Positions 5,899 to 12,160 of a stretch of DNA of 25,269 nucleotides are shown here, piece by piece (the first letter of the stretch is position 1; every line of letters starts with the position of its first letter). The stretch is from a virus: the IMG/VR virus record IMGVR_UViG_3300048672_000710, positions 1-25,269 of that record. One strand, given 5' to 3'. The translations under genes were made by a program, and so were the position numbers. The notes under the pieces were generated by a model. That model searched no databases. It was not told the DNA's origin and worked only from the letters and a program-made list of their open reading frames with translations.

Positions 5899-7329
5899 CT
5901 ATTCTTCATCTAAAGTTTCGAATTGGAAGCTTTGTCTAGAAGTTTGCATGCTAGCCGGTAAAAACTTGAATACCATAGGACCTTGTGAGCCATCTTCGTT
6001 AGTGGAGCTAGCTGTTAAAAAAATTCCTGGGTATCTATTTTTTAAATCTATCAAAGAACGGCGAGTAAAATTTACTTTGTTAGTGTTTAATTCATTATTA
6101 AGACGCTCGTTTATATCAGCTACTTTAAGTTTTTGGCCTGCAACCTTTTTAGCAAAACTAAATAAAAAATACTCTTCATGGTCTTTTAAGCTTTCATTGC
6201 GCATAGCCGCAATCTTACTAGAACTTTTAAAAGACTCTTTCATGTTCCCACATGTCGGCAATACTTCACGTAATAGATAAGCCCCTAAATCTGCAATATT
6301 CTCATCTAATAATAAAGCTTTTATATTAATATCAAAATCAGCTCCCCAATGTTCAAGGAGCTTCTTTTTAGTTAGCGTAACAATACTATATCTTCGCTCT
6401 GTGGCTGCATTTTTAAATCCGGTTATTTCATTAGAACTTAGCATTACATTTAAATAATTAGGAACTATCTTAGAGTCTACCCCTTTACTCTCAACTTCTA
6501 AATGCTCATTAACCAACATTTTAAACTTTTCTTCATCTTGTGAGTTTTTTAAAGTAGCTTCGTCTAAATAAAACATTGTTTTTGTCCCTAAAGAAGCATT
6601 AAACCTAGTAGTAAAGTATAAAGCTCCTAACTGAGACATGTAGTTTTTTGGCCCGTGTAACTTAGATAAAATCTGGCCCAATATTCCTTTACCAGCTCCG
6701 CCTTCTCCTACTGTAAATAAATAGGTATAATTACGACTTACTAAACTATTAGCAATCCACTTCATAACATATTCATATGACTCTTTATCTGCATCGAATA
6801 AGTGAGTAAAAAAGTCGATATATATTGCTGGTATAGGTTTAGCCTTTAACTTAGAGAGCTCATAAAACTCATTAAAATACCATAAAGCAGGAGTATATAT
6901 ATTAAACATATTTCCTTCTTCTGATTCTCTGAAAGCTTTATTTGACCTTGGATTATATTCTTCTGACACTACTTTGCAGTTATCTCTAGTATATTTAGGA
7001 TTTAAAAACACATCCAAGCTAGATTTTGCAATTGGTCTAGTTGTTTTTGAAGTGTCGTCAAACAAAAAATATCTATCATTTTCATATTGCTTATATATAC
7101 CGTTATTAATAACTAATTCTATTAATTTATGATTCGGCATTTTTTCAATACGTTCTATAATTTCATCTTTATAGGCTTCTATCTCTTGTTCTCTATACGA
7201 ACCTAGGTCTTTAGTAAGTTTATTAATAATGGTTTGAGGGTCATCTCCCCATGCTCTCATACTTATTATTTCAGATTTAAGTATTTCTGGCGGTAGAATT
7301 ATTTTATATGATTTCTTGTCGTTACTCAT
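5899..7329 (-). CDS. SF3-type replicative helicase (DUF5906/P4-primase C-terminal type)
   Basis: A 476-residue ATPase. Walker A GEGGAGKG at 208-215, Walker B MFYLDEA at 252-258, and a sensor-like NVMLSSNE at 294-301 give the superfamily 3 order seen in phage D5/P4-type helicases. Residues 1-190 are a less conserved N-terminal region, and a helical C-terminal domain follows the core. Start set at 7329 (MSNDKKSYKI), which has GGAGG nine bases upstream; the frame continues upstream to 7380 but would overlap the primase further. It overlaps the primase stop, so primase and helicase are coupled as a two-gene primosome. Confidence 0.85.
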   Translation of the reverse strand: MSNDKKSYKIILPPEILKSEIISMRAWGDDPQTIINKLTKDLGSYREQEIEAYKDEIIERIEKMPNHKLIELVINNGIYKQYENDRYFLFDDTSKTTRPIAKSSLDVFLNPKYTRDNCKVVSEEYNPRSNKAFRESEEGNMFNIYTPALWYFNEFYELSKLKAKPIPAIYIDFFTHLFDADKESYEYVMKWIANSLVSRNYTYLFTVGEGGAGKGILGQILSKLHGPKNYMSQLGALYFTTRFNASLGTKTMFYLDEATLKNSQDEEKFKMLVNEHLEVESKGVDSKIVPNYLNVMLSSNEITGFKNAATERRYSIVTLTKKKLLEHWGADFDINIKALLLDENIADLGAYLLREVLPTCGNMKESFKSSSKIAAMRNESLKDHEEYFLFSFAKKVAGQKLKVADINERLNNELNTNKVNFTRRSLIDLKNRYPGIFLTASSTNEDGSQGPMVFKFLPASMQTSRQSFQFETLDEE

Positions 7330-8278
7330 TATTGCCTCCAGTGGCCATATAATTATAAGCTCCTTTAACTGCTGCGTCAACTCTATCAGCGGAGTAGTTT
7401 AGTGTAAGTAAGTGTGGAACTATAGTTTGCTGAATGTAAGAACTAAACTCTTGGTATGTAACTCCGGTAGCTTCTATTGCCCAGCAAGCAAGCTTAAATA
7501 TCTCTGGATGATTGCCGTTTTCAGCCGCCCATGATTTAGGATGGTTAAGCTTTCTATGTAAAGTTCCTAAAGATTTATTAGATTCCAATGTTTTAGCAAA
7601 TGTACTAGACTTAGATATGCCAATAAACACAGTTGATGCCGGAGTATACGGCTTATATTTACTGACAAACTCTATTAACTGTGCGCAAGATATAAGATTG
7701 CCAACGTCTACTAAACTTTGAGTTACTGCCGAGGTGTCTGGTTTTTTATAAAAATTATTAGTTCCGCCACCAAGCCTAGTAAAGCGAGATGCATTGCAAT
7801 TACTTGGGTCTATTAATGAAGTGCTGGTTATAATCTCTGTTACAAACGGCTTCAAATATGCCTCTGATGCCAAGCGAAGAGCTTTATGCATTGCTTTATA
7901 AGCTTCTATGCCTTGGTCAGTTCCTACAGCAAATCCTAAATCATCAATTAGACTTATTACCGCATGTATAGATTTATTACCGGAACTTACTACTGTTCTT
8001 ACCGGAATAACTTGCTTTAAGTGGTCAATAAGTGCTAATTGATGGGCAATAGACACGCCATCAAATTCCAGTAAGAAGCTTTTATATGCGGTAGCATTTT
8101 TGTCAATCTTTTGGCCCTTTATAGGGTTTATACAGATATAATCCGCACTCACTGCCGTTAATGCCGGGGAATATGGTCCACTATATATAATGTTTGAGGG
8201 ATGTCCTTTAGCAATGATAAGTCCGTCTCCAGGCTCAAATAGTGCGGCTAGATATTTGTGCTGCTGTTCTGCGTCCAT
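7322..8278 (-). CDS. AEP-type primase / primase-polymerase
   Basis: A 318-residue protein with archaeo-eukaryotic primase features: acidic motif LEFD at 70-73, SGNKSIHAVI at 99-108 (the sxH nucleotide-binding motif, typically SGNKSLHaw), and DPSNCNASRFTRLGG at 157-171 matching the usual D...nPsRltRlPG segment. The rest is helical and could include a small primase C-terminal domain. No zinc finger seen. It overlaps the helicase gene downstream. Since no DNA polymerase lies in the window, it may act as primase only or as a primase-polymerase; the sequence does not decide. ATG at 8278 has AAAGG nine bases upstream. Confidence 0.8.
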   Translation of the reverse strand: MDAEQQHKYLAALFEPGDGLIIAKGHPSNIIYSGPYSPALTAVSADYICINPIKGQKIDKNATAYKSFLLEFDGVSIAHQLALIDHLKQVIPVRTVVSSGNKSIHAVISLIDDLGFAVGTDQGIEAYKAMHKALRLASEAYLKPFVTEIITSTSLIDPSNCNASRFTRLGGGTNNFYKKPDTSAVTQSLVDVGNLISCAQLIEFVSKYKPYTPASTVFIGISKSSTFAKTLESNKSLGTLHRKLNHPKSWAAENGNHPEIFKLACWAIEATGVTYQEFSSYIQQTIVPHLLTLNYSADRVDAAVKGAYNYMATGGNNE

Positions 8279-8336
8279 ATTGCCTTTCTTAGCTCGGGAG
8301 TGCCAATTTTTGTCACCGTTAATGCGGGCGTTAATA

Positions 8337-8388
8337 GTTTACAATAGCTTACAATAGTAGATAGTAGTAAATAGTAGCTTACAACAGC
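8337..8388. repeat. TTACAAYAG repeats between transglycosylase and primase genes
   Basis: Three copies of TTACAATAG or TTACAACAG (at about 8339, 8349 and 8380), plus ATAGTAG repeats between them, in the 120-base gap 8279-8398. No clear gene, terminator or strong promoter is visible in this gap. A protein-binding or regulatory role is possible. Confidence 0.5.
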
Positions 8389-8398
8389 CAACAATACA

Positions 8399-9025
8399 CT
8401 AATTAGTTTTATAATGCAAGGCATTTAGATATTTAATGCAATTCTTAGCTTTATTACCAGTCATTGGCCCCGTACCAACATTATAGCGACAAAACCAGGT
8501 TTTAGGCTCTTTGCGTCCGTATCGGAGCTTCAAATATTTAAGCAGTTCGATAGCTGCGTCGGTATTATAGCGGCTATTAGTCTTTAGCTTAGCGGGGTTT
8601 AAACCTTTAGCTTTTGCATAATGAGGACTAATTTGAAAGCATCCCATGTCATTAGTCGGGCCTTCAGTAATAGAGCAGTTTCTACTTTCAGTCCACAATA
8701 TGGCTAATATTAGTTTGCCGTTAATGCCGGCGTTTCTGGCCTGAGAAACTGCATAAGATTGTATTGGTTCGCTTGTATAGCTGCTAATGGCTTGCTGGCT
8801 ATATTCCCAAGATTGGGCTGTAGTAGGTGTATAATCCTGTGATTGGGCTGTAGCGGGCGTATATTCCAACGCTCGTGCCATAGTGGGCATATAAAAAGCT
8901 ATTACGGCATATATAGCTATAAACCGGCCTAATAGAAATACGGTTTTTGTAGGCGTTATAAAGCTTACTATAGTTAATAAGCTGGACGTTAGTGTTCGAA
9001 TGATTCTGGCTAGTAAAGAGCACAT
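8399..9025 (-). CDS. Lytic transglycosylase (SLT/VirB1-like) with repeat linker
   Basis: A 208-residue protein. Residues about 84-205 form a lysozyme-like SLT domain: AILWTESRN with catalytic Glu113, MGCFQISPHYAKAKGL at 127-142, and CRYNVGTG near the end. Family reaction: cleavage of the MurNAc-GlcNAc bond with 1,6-anhydro product. The N-terminus has basic and hydrophobic segments (about 3-24 and 27-48), giving a membrane anchor or export signal. Residues 45-74 are three 10-residue repeats of the form Y-x-P-x-x-A-x-x-x-E/D, a flexible linker. ATG follows AGGAGGT. First leftward gene after the control region; may serve DNA entry or lysis. Confidence 0.85.
   Translation of the reverse strand: MCSLLARIIRTLTSSLLTIVSFITPTKTVFLLGRFIAIYAVIAFYMPTMARALEYTPATAQSQDYTPTTAQSWEYSQQAISSYTSEPIQSYAVSQARNAGINGKLILAILWTESRNCSITEGPTNDMGCFQISPHYAKAKGLNPAKLKTNSRYNTDAAIELLKYLKLRYGRKEPKTWFCRYNVGTGPMTGNKAKNCIKYLNALHYKTN
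8804..8893 (-). repeat. Three 30-base tandem repeats in the transglycosylase gene
   Basis: Each 30-base unit encodes ten residues beginning Tyr (YMPTMARALE, YTPATAQSQD, YTPTTAQSWE). The repeats form the linker between the membrane segment and the catalytic domain. Confidence 0.7.
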
Positions 9026-9110
9026 TGGGACCTCCTGTTATAGCCTACTATGGCTAAGCGTAAAAAGCTAGGAGAAATCCCAAAGAACAGTACGAAAAAA
9101 TCCCCAAAAT

Positions 9111-9212
9111 TCATGCCAGCTCCCCCGACTCGATAAACCCGAAAATGCCTCACATTGCCTTTTTCTTGCAAGATTCATGCCTTAGTATGGCTGTCTGTGC
9201 AAGATTCATGCC
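9111..9212. repeat. TGCAAGATTCATGCC direct repeats
   Basis: Two exact 15-base copies (9167-9181 and 9198-9212) and a third partial copy ending in TTCATGCC (9110-9117). Related TTGCAAGA and CTTGCAT pieces follow to about 9270. Spacing of the full copies is 31 bases, close to three helical turns. Confidence 0.6.
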
Positions 9213-9334
9213 ATATCATGCTTGGTACAAGGCTTGCAAGAGACTAAACATGGCCCAAGACTTGCATTATTGCACAAAGCGTGCCAACAAAACTACGCCA
9301 ACGGGGAGTATAGGCCACAGTTGGCATATGAAAG

Positions 9335-9351
9335 CTTTTAACAGGAACTTC
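9335..9351 (-). promoter_or_regulatory. GAAGTTCC element, copy A (minus strand)
   Basis: Minus strand reads GAAGTTCCTGTTAAAAG. It matches the elements at 10075-10090 and 12950-12965 with one inserted base, and points toward the leftward genes. Probable binding site for a shared regulator. Confidence 0.45.
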
Positions 9352-9380
9352 ACAATCAGGCCACAGGCCAACGCGAGTTT

Positions 9381-9440
9381 TTCTCGGAACCTTATTACGG
9401 CCTCACAGGCTGATTTAGGCCTTTCTCGGAAACTTATTAC
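9381..9440. repeat. TTCTCGGAACCTTATTAC direct repeat
   Basis: Two 18-base copies differing at one position (9381-9398 and 9423-9440), 42 bases apart, separated by GGCCTCACAGGC-like sequence. Non-coding; function unknown. Confidence 0.6.
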
Positions 9441-9575
9441 AGGTACTTAGAGCCGGCATTAACCTTATTGCGGGCGCTCACGGCCTATATGAAGCTTCAA
9501 ACAGCCAAGAAAGCCGCAAGAAGGGCTTATACCCGGATATGCGGCATTATAACCGCCCCATTTCCAGACACTCAG

Positions 9576-9622
9576 ATGCTGTATATTGCTCATTAAATTT
9601 CAAATGCTATATATTGCATCTG
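9576..9622. repeat. ATGCTRTATATTGC direct repeat with flanking inverted repeat
   Basis: Copies at 9576-9589 and 9604-9617 differ at one base. CAGATGC at the left and GCATCTG at the right edge form an inverted repeat around both, so the unit could be a dyad binding site near the AT-rich tract. Confidence 0.5.
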
Positions 9623-9710
9623 GCAAAAAATATCCAAATATCCGGGAAATTCGGTCCAAATTCATTGGCTATATATATGTATGGGTCTCTAGGTCTATGA
9701 CTTTATAAGG

Positions 9711-9764
9711 ATATAAGGATATATATAATAATAATAATAATAAGTAATATATAGTATATAAAAG
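9711..9764. other. AT-rich tract, candidate DNA unwinding element
   Basis: About 54 bases of almost pure A/T, including GGATATAAGGATATA and six consecutive ATA triplets. It lies about 150 bases left of the iteron-like array. Such a tract beside iterons is typical of the melting site of an origin, but could also be simply curved or flexible promoter-region DNA. Confidence 0.4.
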
Positions 9765-9916
9765 CTAATGAGTTATATTAGAAGTTTTTAATGGCCTCAA
9801 ATGCAACCAATTCGATTTGAGGATATCCAAGACAAAATTGGGTATTGCTGGATACATGGTGTTTATATCCAATATTTTTGGCCTCGTCAGTTTTTACAGC
9901 AGTTAGAAGCTTGTGT

Positions 9917-10066
9917 CTCCGGCATTAACTAGGTTTACAAAAGCTTGAACCCCTGGCATTAACTAGCATTAGACTCCGGTAATAACTGGGCTTGGGCGCT
10001 TGCAATAACTGGCATTAGACTCCGGCATTAACCGGGCTTGTAACCTGGCCATAAAAACAGGCTCCG
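9917..10066. repeat. Iteron-like array, 23-bp period, core CTCCGGCATTAACT
   Basis: Copies of a 14-base core start at 9917, 9951, 9974, 9997 and 10020, with a weak sixth at 10043. After the first step (34 bases) the spacing is exactly 23 bases, about two helical turns. Units at 9974 and 10020 resemble each other more (both followed by GGGCTTG), as do 9951 and 9997 (both followed by GCATTAGA), giving a 46-base higher-order repeat. Additional single cores occur at 9453-9464 and on the minus strand inside two leftward genes. Probable binding array of a replication initiator or repressor. Confidence 0.7.
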
Positions 10067-10074
10067 CCAACAAA

Positions 10075-10090
10075 GAAGTTCCATTAAAAG
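10075..10090 (+). promoter_or_regulatory. GAAGTTCC element, copy B
   Basis: GAAGTTCCATTAAAAG, 15 of 16 bases identical to copy C at 12950-12965. It ends one base before the -35 of the micro-ORF promoter, a position suited to an activator or repressor. Confidence 0.55.
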
Positions 10091-10091
10091 A

Positions 10092-10120
10092 TTGATTAGG
10101 CCAGCAACTTGTGATATAGT
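10092..10120 (+). promoter_or_regulatory. Strong promoter of the micro-ORF array
   Basis: -35 TTGATT (10092-10097), 17-base spacer, -10 TATAGT (10115-10120) preceded by TGA as extended -10. It is flanked by GAAGTTCC copies B and D. The first micro-ORF starts 51 bases downstream of the -10. Confidence 0.75.
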
Positions 10121-10124
10121 TTTT

Positions 10125-10141
10125 GAAGTTCTGGTCATAAG
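10125..10141 (+). promoter_or_regulatory. GAAGTTCC element, diverged copy D
   Basis: GAAGTTCTGGTCATAAG matches copy A at 13 of 17 positions. It lies over the expected transcription start, so a bound protein here would be expected to repress. Confidence 0.35.
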
Positions 10142-10171
10142 CCTATAAGCAGGAAACGAAAGGTTTAGTAC

Positions 10172-10333
10172 ATGAAGCCTCAATCAATATGCGATTGCAA
10201 TAATAAATCACATTCGATACATATATCGCATTATTTTCATATTAACATTCAGACGCGTCTACGTTTTATAGTACATTTGAAGAACAGGGTATTCAGACAG
10301 ATGACATATAGCAAAGAAGGATTTAGAATATGA
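10172..10333 (+). CDS. Micro-ORF 1 of the MKPQ array, 53 residues
   Basis: Begins MKPQSICDCNNKSHS and contains a basic alternating stretch RLRFIVHLKNRVFRQM near the C-terminus. AAAGG lies nine bases before the ATG. Its TGA overlaps the next ATG (ATGA). First member of the array behind the promoter at 10092-10120. Shares only MKPQ with its neighbours at the sequence level, plus a general pattern of a beta-type strand then a short helix in the second half. Function unknown. Confidence 0.55.
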   Translation: MKPQSICDCNNKSHSIHISHYFHINIQTRLRFIVHLKNRVFRQMTYSKEGFRI

Positions 10334-10482
10334 AGCCACAGAAAGACCTATACTTTGCATTATATATACCGTATAATAAAGCCGTAGTAATTGTTTCAAC
10401 GCCTCAAATATTGGAAATATCAGCAGACATTAGGCTTGAGATAAAACGATTAATGATACATAACTATGAGATTGCAATATGA
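10330..10482 (+). CDS. Micro-ORF 2 of the MKPQ array, 50 residues
   Basis: Begins MKPQKDLYFALYIPYNKAVV and ends NYEIAI. AAGGA lies ten bases upstream. It overlaps both neighbours by four bases (ATGA), so translation is probably coupled through the series. Less basic than the others; no known domain. Confidence 0.55.
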   Translation: MKPQKDLYFALYIPYNKAVVIVSTPQILEISADIRLEIKRLMIHNYEIAI

Positions 10483-10640
10483 AACCTCAATTAGATTATT
10501 CTTGGAGATTTAGGAAGTCTCTATACGTATCGGGAGATATAGGCCCAGAACGATGTTTACGTTTGTCGGTACATCTCAGGACTACAATATATTCATATCT
10601 TACTGAGTTTAAGACCCGCAACCATTGGAGAAAGGCTTAA
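10479..10640 (+). CDS. Micro-ORF 3 of the MKPQ array, 53 residues
   Basis: Begins MKPQLDYSWRFRKSLYVSGD; second half CLRLSVHLRTTIYSYL resembles the corresponding stretch of micro-ORF 1 in its alternating pattern. No clear Shine-Dalgarno, so it probably depends on coupling to micro-ORF 2. It ends WRKA, where AGAAAGGCTTAA is also the leader of the next unit. Very basic; function unknown. Confidence 0.55.
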   Translation: MKPQLDYSWRFRKSLYVSGDIGPERCLRLSVHLRTTIYSYLTEFKTRNHWRKA

Positions 10641-10643
10641 AAC

Positions 10644-10820
10644 ATGAGACCTCAGGAAGTTTTGCAATTATTTGAAGTTCAGATAAACCGACAATATCCA
10701 ATGGATATATTGAGCTATAATACTTATATATTTCGTACTATTAGTAATAAGGTGCACATTACATTGCAATTTAGTATTGGACTTGGTATTATGAAAAACT
10801 TTAATGGGCCTAAAACATGA
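10644..10820 (+). CDS. Micro-ORF 4 of the MKPQ array, 58 residues
   Basis: Begins MRPQEVLQLFEVQINRQYPM, with Lys2 replaced by Arg. The full leader AAAGGCTTAAAAC precedes its ATG. It ends GPKT with its TGA overlapping the ATG of a truncated unit. Alternating hydrophobic stretch KVHITLQFSI near residues 37-46. Function unknown. Confidence 0.55.
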   Translation: MRPQEVLQLFEVQINRQYPMDILSYNTYIFRTISNKVHITLQFSIGLGIMKNFNGPKT

Positions 10821-10849
10821 AACCTAAAAACAGGCAAAGAAAGGCTTAA
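10817..10849 (+). CDS. Micro-ORF 5, truncated unit of 10 residues
   Basis: Reads MKPKNRQRKA then TAA. It consists of a start module joined directly to an end module, with no body, and looks like the product of a deletion between repeated leaders. It may be a relic or simply a translation-coupling step to unit 6. Confidence 0.3.
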   Translation: MKPKNRQRKA

Positions 10850-10852
10850 AGC

Positions 10853-11017
10853 ATGAAACCGCAAAAAGTCTTAGATATAGTAAAGTATGATATGACGCAT
10901 AAATTATCCACGGACAGATGGTTTTTGATTGTATTCATACTAGAGACGACCTCAAACCGAGTAAGCAACGTGCTAGCATACTGCCTAAGATACGATGTAA
11001 GTGAAGGAACATTTTAA
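10853..11017 (+). CDS. Micro-ORF 6 of the MKPQ array, 54 residues
   Basis: Begins MKPQKVLDIVKYDMTHKLST, carrying the longest version of the conserved start (MKPQKVLD), shared with unit 8. Leader AAAGGCTTAAAGC precedes the ATG. Body includes WFLIVFILETTSNRV and a helical end. Function unknown. Confidence 0.6.
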   Translation: MKPQKVLDIVKYDMTHKLSTDRWFLIVFILETTSNRVSNVLAYCLRYDVSEGTF

Positions 11018-11045
11018 ACATATTTCCAAGAAAGAGGCTTAAGAC

Positions 11046-11207
11046 ATGAAACCACAAAAGATATTTTGCACAAAATACATAGAGCTAATAAACTGGGACC
11101 TACCTTGTGATATAACTAAAGGTTTAGCAGTCGCACAGCTTAAAATTAAACACGATGTTCGTAGGATGATGCGTAGCCGTTTTAGATATAATAGCCGTAA
11201 TAGCTAA
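11046..11207 (+). CDS. Micro-ORF 7 of the MKPQ array, 53 residues
   Basis: Begins MKPQKIFCTKYIELINWDLP; basic C-terminus (RRMMRSRFRYNSRNS). Leader GAGGCTTAAGAC precedes the ATG. Its last codons are the first copy of the 36-base tandem repeat that continues to about 11260, so the original 3' end may have been altered by that duplication. Confidence 0.55.
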   Translation: MKPQKIFCTKYIELINWDLPCDITKGLAVAQLKIKHDVRRMMRSRFRYNSRNS

Positions 11208-11306
11208 ATTGGCCGTTTTAGATATAATAGCCGTAATAGCTAAATTGGCCGTTTTAGCCATATTAGCTATTTTAGCCATATTAGCTATTTTAGCCATAAT
11301 AACTAA
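11176..11306. repeat. 36-base tandem duplication followed by 18-base repeats
   Basis: GCCGTTTTAGATATAATAGC-type unit at 11176-11211 repeated at 11212-11247, then a third partial copy at 11248 running into shorter copies of TTAGCCATATTAGCTATT. It is open in the + frame and encodes a hydrophobic Leu/Ala/Ile run fused in frame to micro-ORF 8. Looks like recent slippage or unequal recombination. Confidence 0.75.
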
Positions 11307-11331
11307 AATTTCACAAAAAGGTACTAAAAAC

Positions 11332-11487
11332 GTGAAACCGCAAAAAGTCTTAGATATGCTTAATGAATCTCAATTAACTGTATTTATGTTAAACCATGAC
11401 AGCATTTTTGATAATATATTTGATATGGTTGTAACCGTCAGAATAGAACATTTAGTACATAGGATTTTGGTCAGGAGAAAGGCTTAA
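11332..11487 (+). CDS. Micro-ORF 8 of the MKPQ array, 51 residues, GTG start
   Basis: Reads VKPQKVLDMLNESQLTVFML from a GTG where other units have ATG; AAAAAGG lies ten bases upstream. The same frame continues upstream to a TTG at 11209 through the tandem repeat, giving a 92-residue form with a repetitive hydrophobic N-terminus (AVLAILAILAIL). I prefer the GTG because it matches the array start. It ends VRRKA, like unit 3. Confidence 0.5.
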   Translation: MKPQKVLDMLNESQLTVFMLNHDSIFDNIFDMVVTVRIEHLVHRILVRRKA

Positions 11488-11514
11488 AACAAGGAACCCT
11501 CGGCAAAAGGCTTA
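11476..11514 (+). pseudogene. Degenerate leader of a lost micro-ORF
   Basis: AAAGGCTTAAAAC is followed by AAGGAACCC where other units have ATGAAACC, and then immediately by another AAAGGCTTAA leader. It reads as a decayed or recombined start module with no body. Confidence 0.45.
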
Positions 11515-11518
11515 AAAC

Positions 11519-11671
11519 ATGAAACCGCAAAAAGTATTTAATCAATCCGAATGGTATCAAATCCACAAGATGACCTCTGTGTTTAAGAGTGGAAGATACA
11601 ATAAAGCTCACGCAAAGCTTAAGCTTCATCTCTCTTTGTTTTTACATTACGGATGGGATTATGGCCGGTAA
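11519..11671 (+). CDS. Micro-ORF 9 of the MKPQ array, 50 residues
   Basis: Begins MKPQKVFNQSEWYQIHKMTS with a perfect leader AAAGGCTTAAAAC. Basic body AHAKLKLHLSLFLHYGW and end DYGR. After its stop, about 120 bases to 11790 lack a convincing gene; a 32-codon frame there (11673-11771) has no ribosome binding site. Confidence 0.55.
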   Translation: MKPQKVFNQSEWYQIHKMTSVFKSGRYNKAHAKLKLHLSLFLHYGWDYGR

Positions 11672-11790
11672 TATGGTACGAACAACCGGTAATAAGTCGC
11701 AAGCAGTTATAAGCCCGCAACCAGCCAAAAAACCCGGCAATAAGTACACAACCATGCAATATACCGCATAAGCTAAAAAAGGACCAATAT

Positions 11791-11970
11791 ATGAACCAAA
11801 TAATGCCACAAAAAAACGTATACCCTCTCTATAGCATGAGACATAATACAATTATGAAAATGACAATATCGGAAACTGGCCATCCATATGCCGTAGGAGG
11901 ATACGAGAGAGTTTCTTCGTTATTCAGAGGAATGCTTCTTATGCGATGGGTCAGTTTTAGCCGGCTGTAA
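11791..11970 (+). CDS. Micro-ORF 10 of the array, diverged start, 59 residues
   Basis: Begins MNQIMPQKNVYPLYS, so the conserved PQK follows a second Met at residue 5; either could be the start. AAAAAAGGA lies about ten bases upstream of the first ATG. Body includes GHPYAVGGYERVSS and ends SFSRL. Same length range and position logic as the other units, but more diverged. Confidence 0.5.
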   Translation: MNQIMPQKNVYPLYSMRHNTIMKMTISETGHPYAVGGYERVSSLFRGMLLMRWVSFSRL

Positions 11971-11983
11971 AGGAAGTTCCGAA

Positions 11984-12142
11984 ATGAAATCCCAGCAAAA
12001 ATATATCCTTGTGGCTAGATATAGGTATGCCTATTACAACTATCTGCGACACGATGCTAGTACTATAAGTAAACAATTAACCAGACACTCTCCGGTAAGA
12101 AGTACTATACGAATGTGGCTTTTTTATGTTCTTTACACGTAG
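11984..12142 (+). CDS. Micro-ORF 11 of the array, 52 residues
   Basis: Begins MKSQQKYILVARYRYAYYNY, a variant of MKPQK, and is very rich in Tyr and Arg. AAAGGAAG lies just upstream. It ends in a hydrophobic MWLFYVLYT. Function unknown. Confidence 0.5.
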   Translation: MKSQQKYILVARYRYAYYNYLRHDASTISKQLTRHSPVRSTIRMWLFYVLYT

Positions 12143-12160
12143 CTAAGAATCGGAGACTGA

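Larger units (their letters stand above)
9026..10171. other. Non-coding divergent control region, candidate origin
   Basis: 1146 bases between the leftward transglycosylase and the rightward micro-ORF array with no convincing gene. It holds several distinct short repeat families, an AT-rich tract, a 23-bp-periodic array, four GAAGTTCC elements and a strong rightward promoter. The combination of iterons, an easily melted tract and flanking replication genes is what one expects of a phage replication origin; this is inference. A frame at 9145-9450 is open but built from these repeats. Confidence 0.6.

Noticed and set aside
8966-9090. Promoter directly before the transglycosylase gene
   Set aside because: TTTACG-16-TATAAC can be found on the minus strand, but the -35 is poor and spacing short. 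Not listed as a feature.
9145-9450. Open frame of 101 codons in the control region
   Set aside because: It is assembled from the short repeat families of the region, has no ribosome binding site and an unnatural composition. Treated as non-coding.
11673-11771. 32-codon frame between micro-ORFs 9 and 10
   Set aside because: No ribosome binding site and no MKPQ-like start; composition is Pro/Lys/Thr low-complexity. Possibly a decayed unit, but not supportable as a gene.
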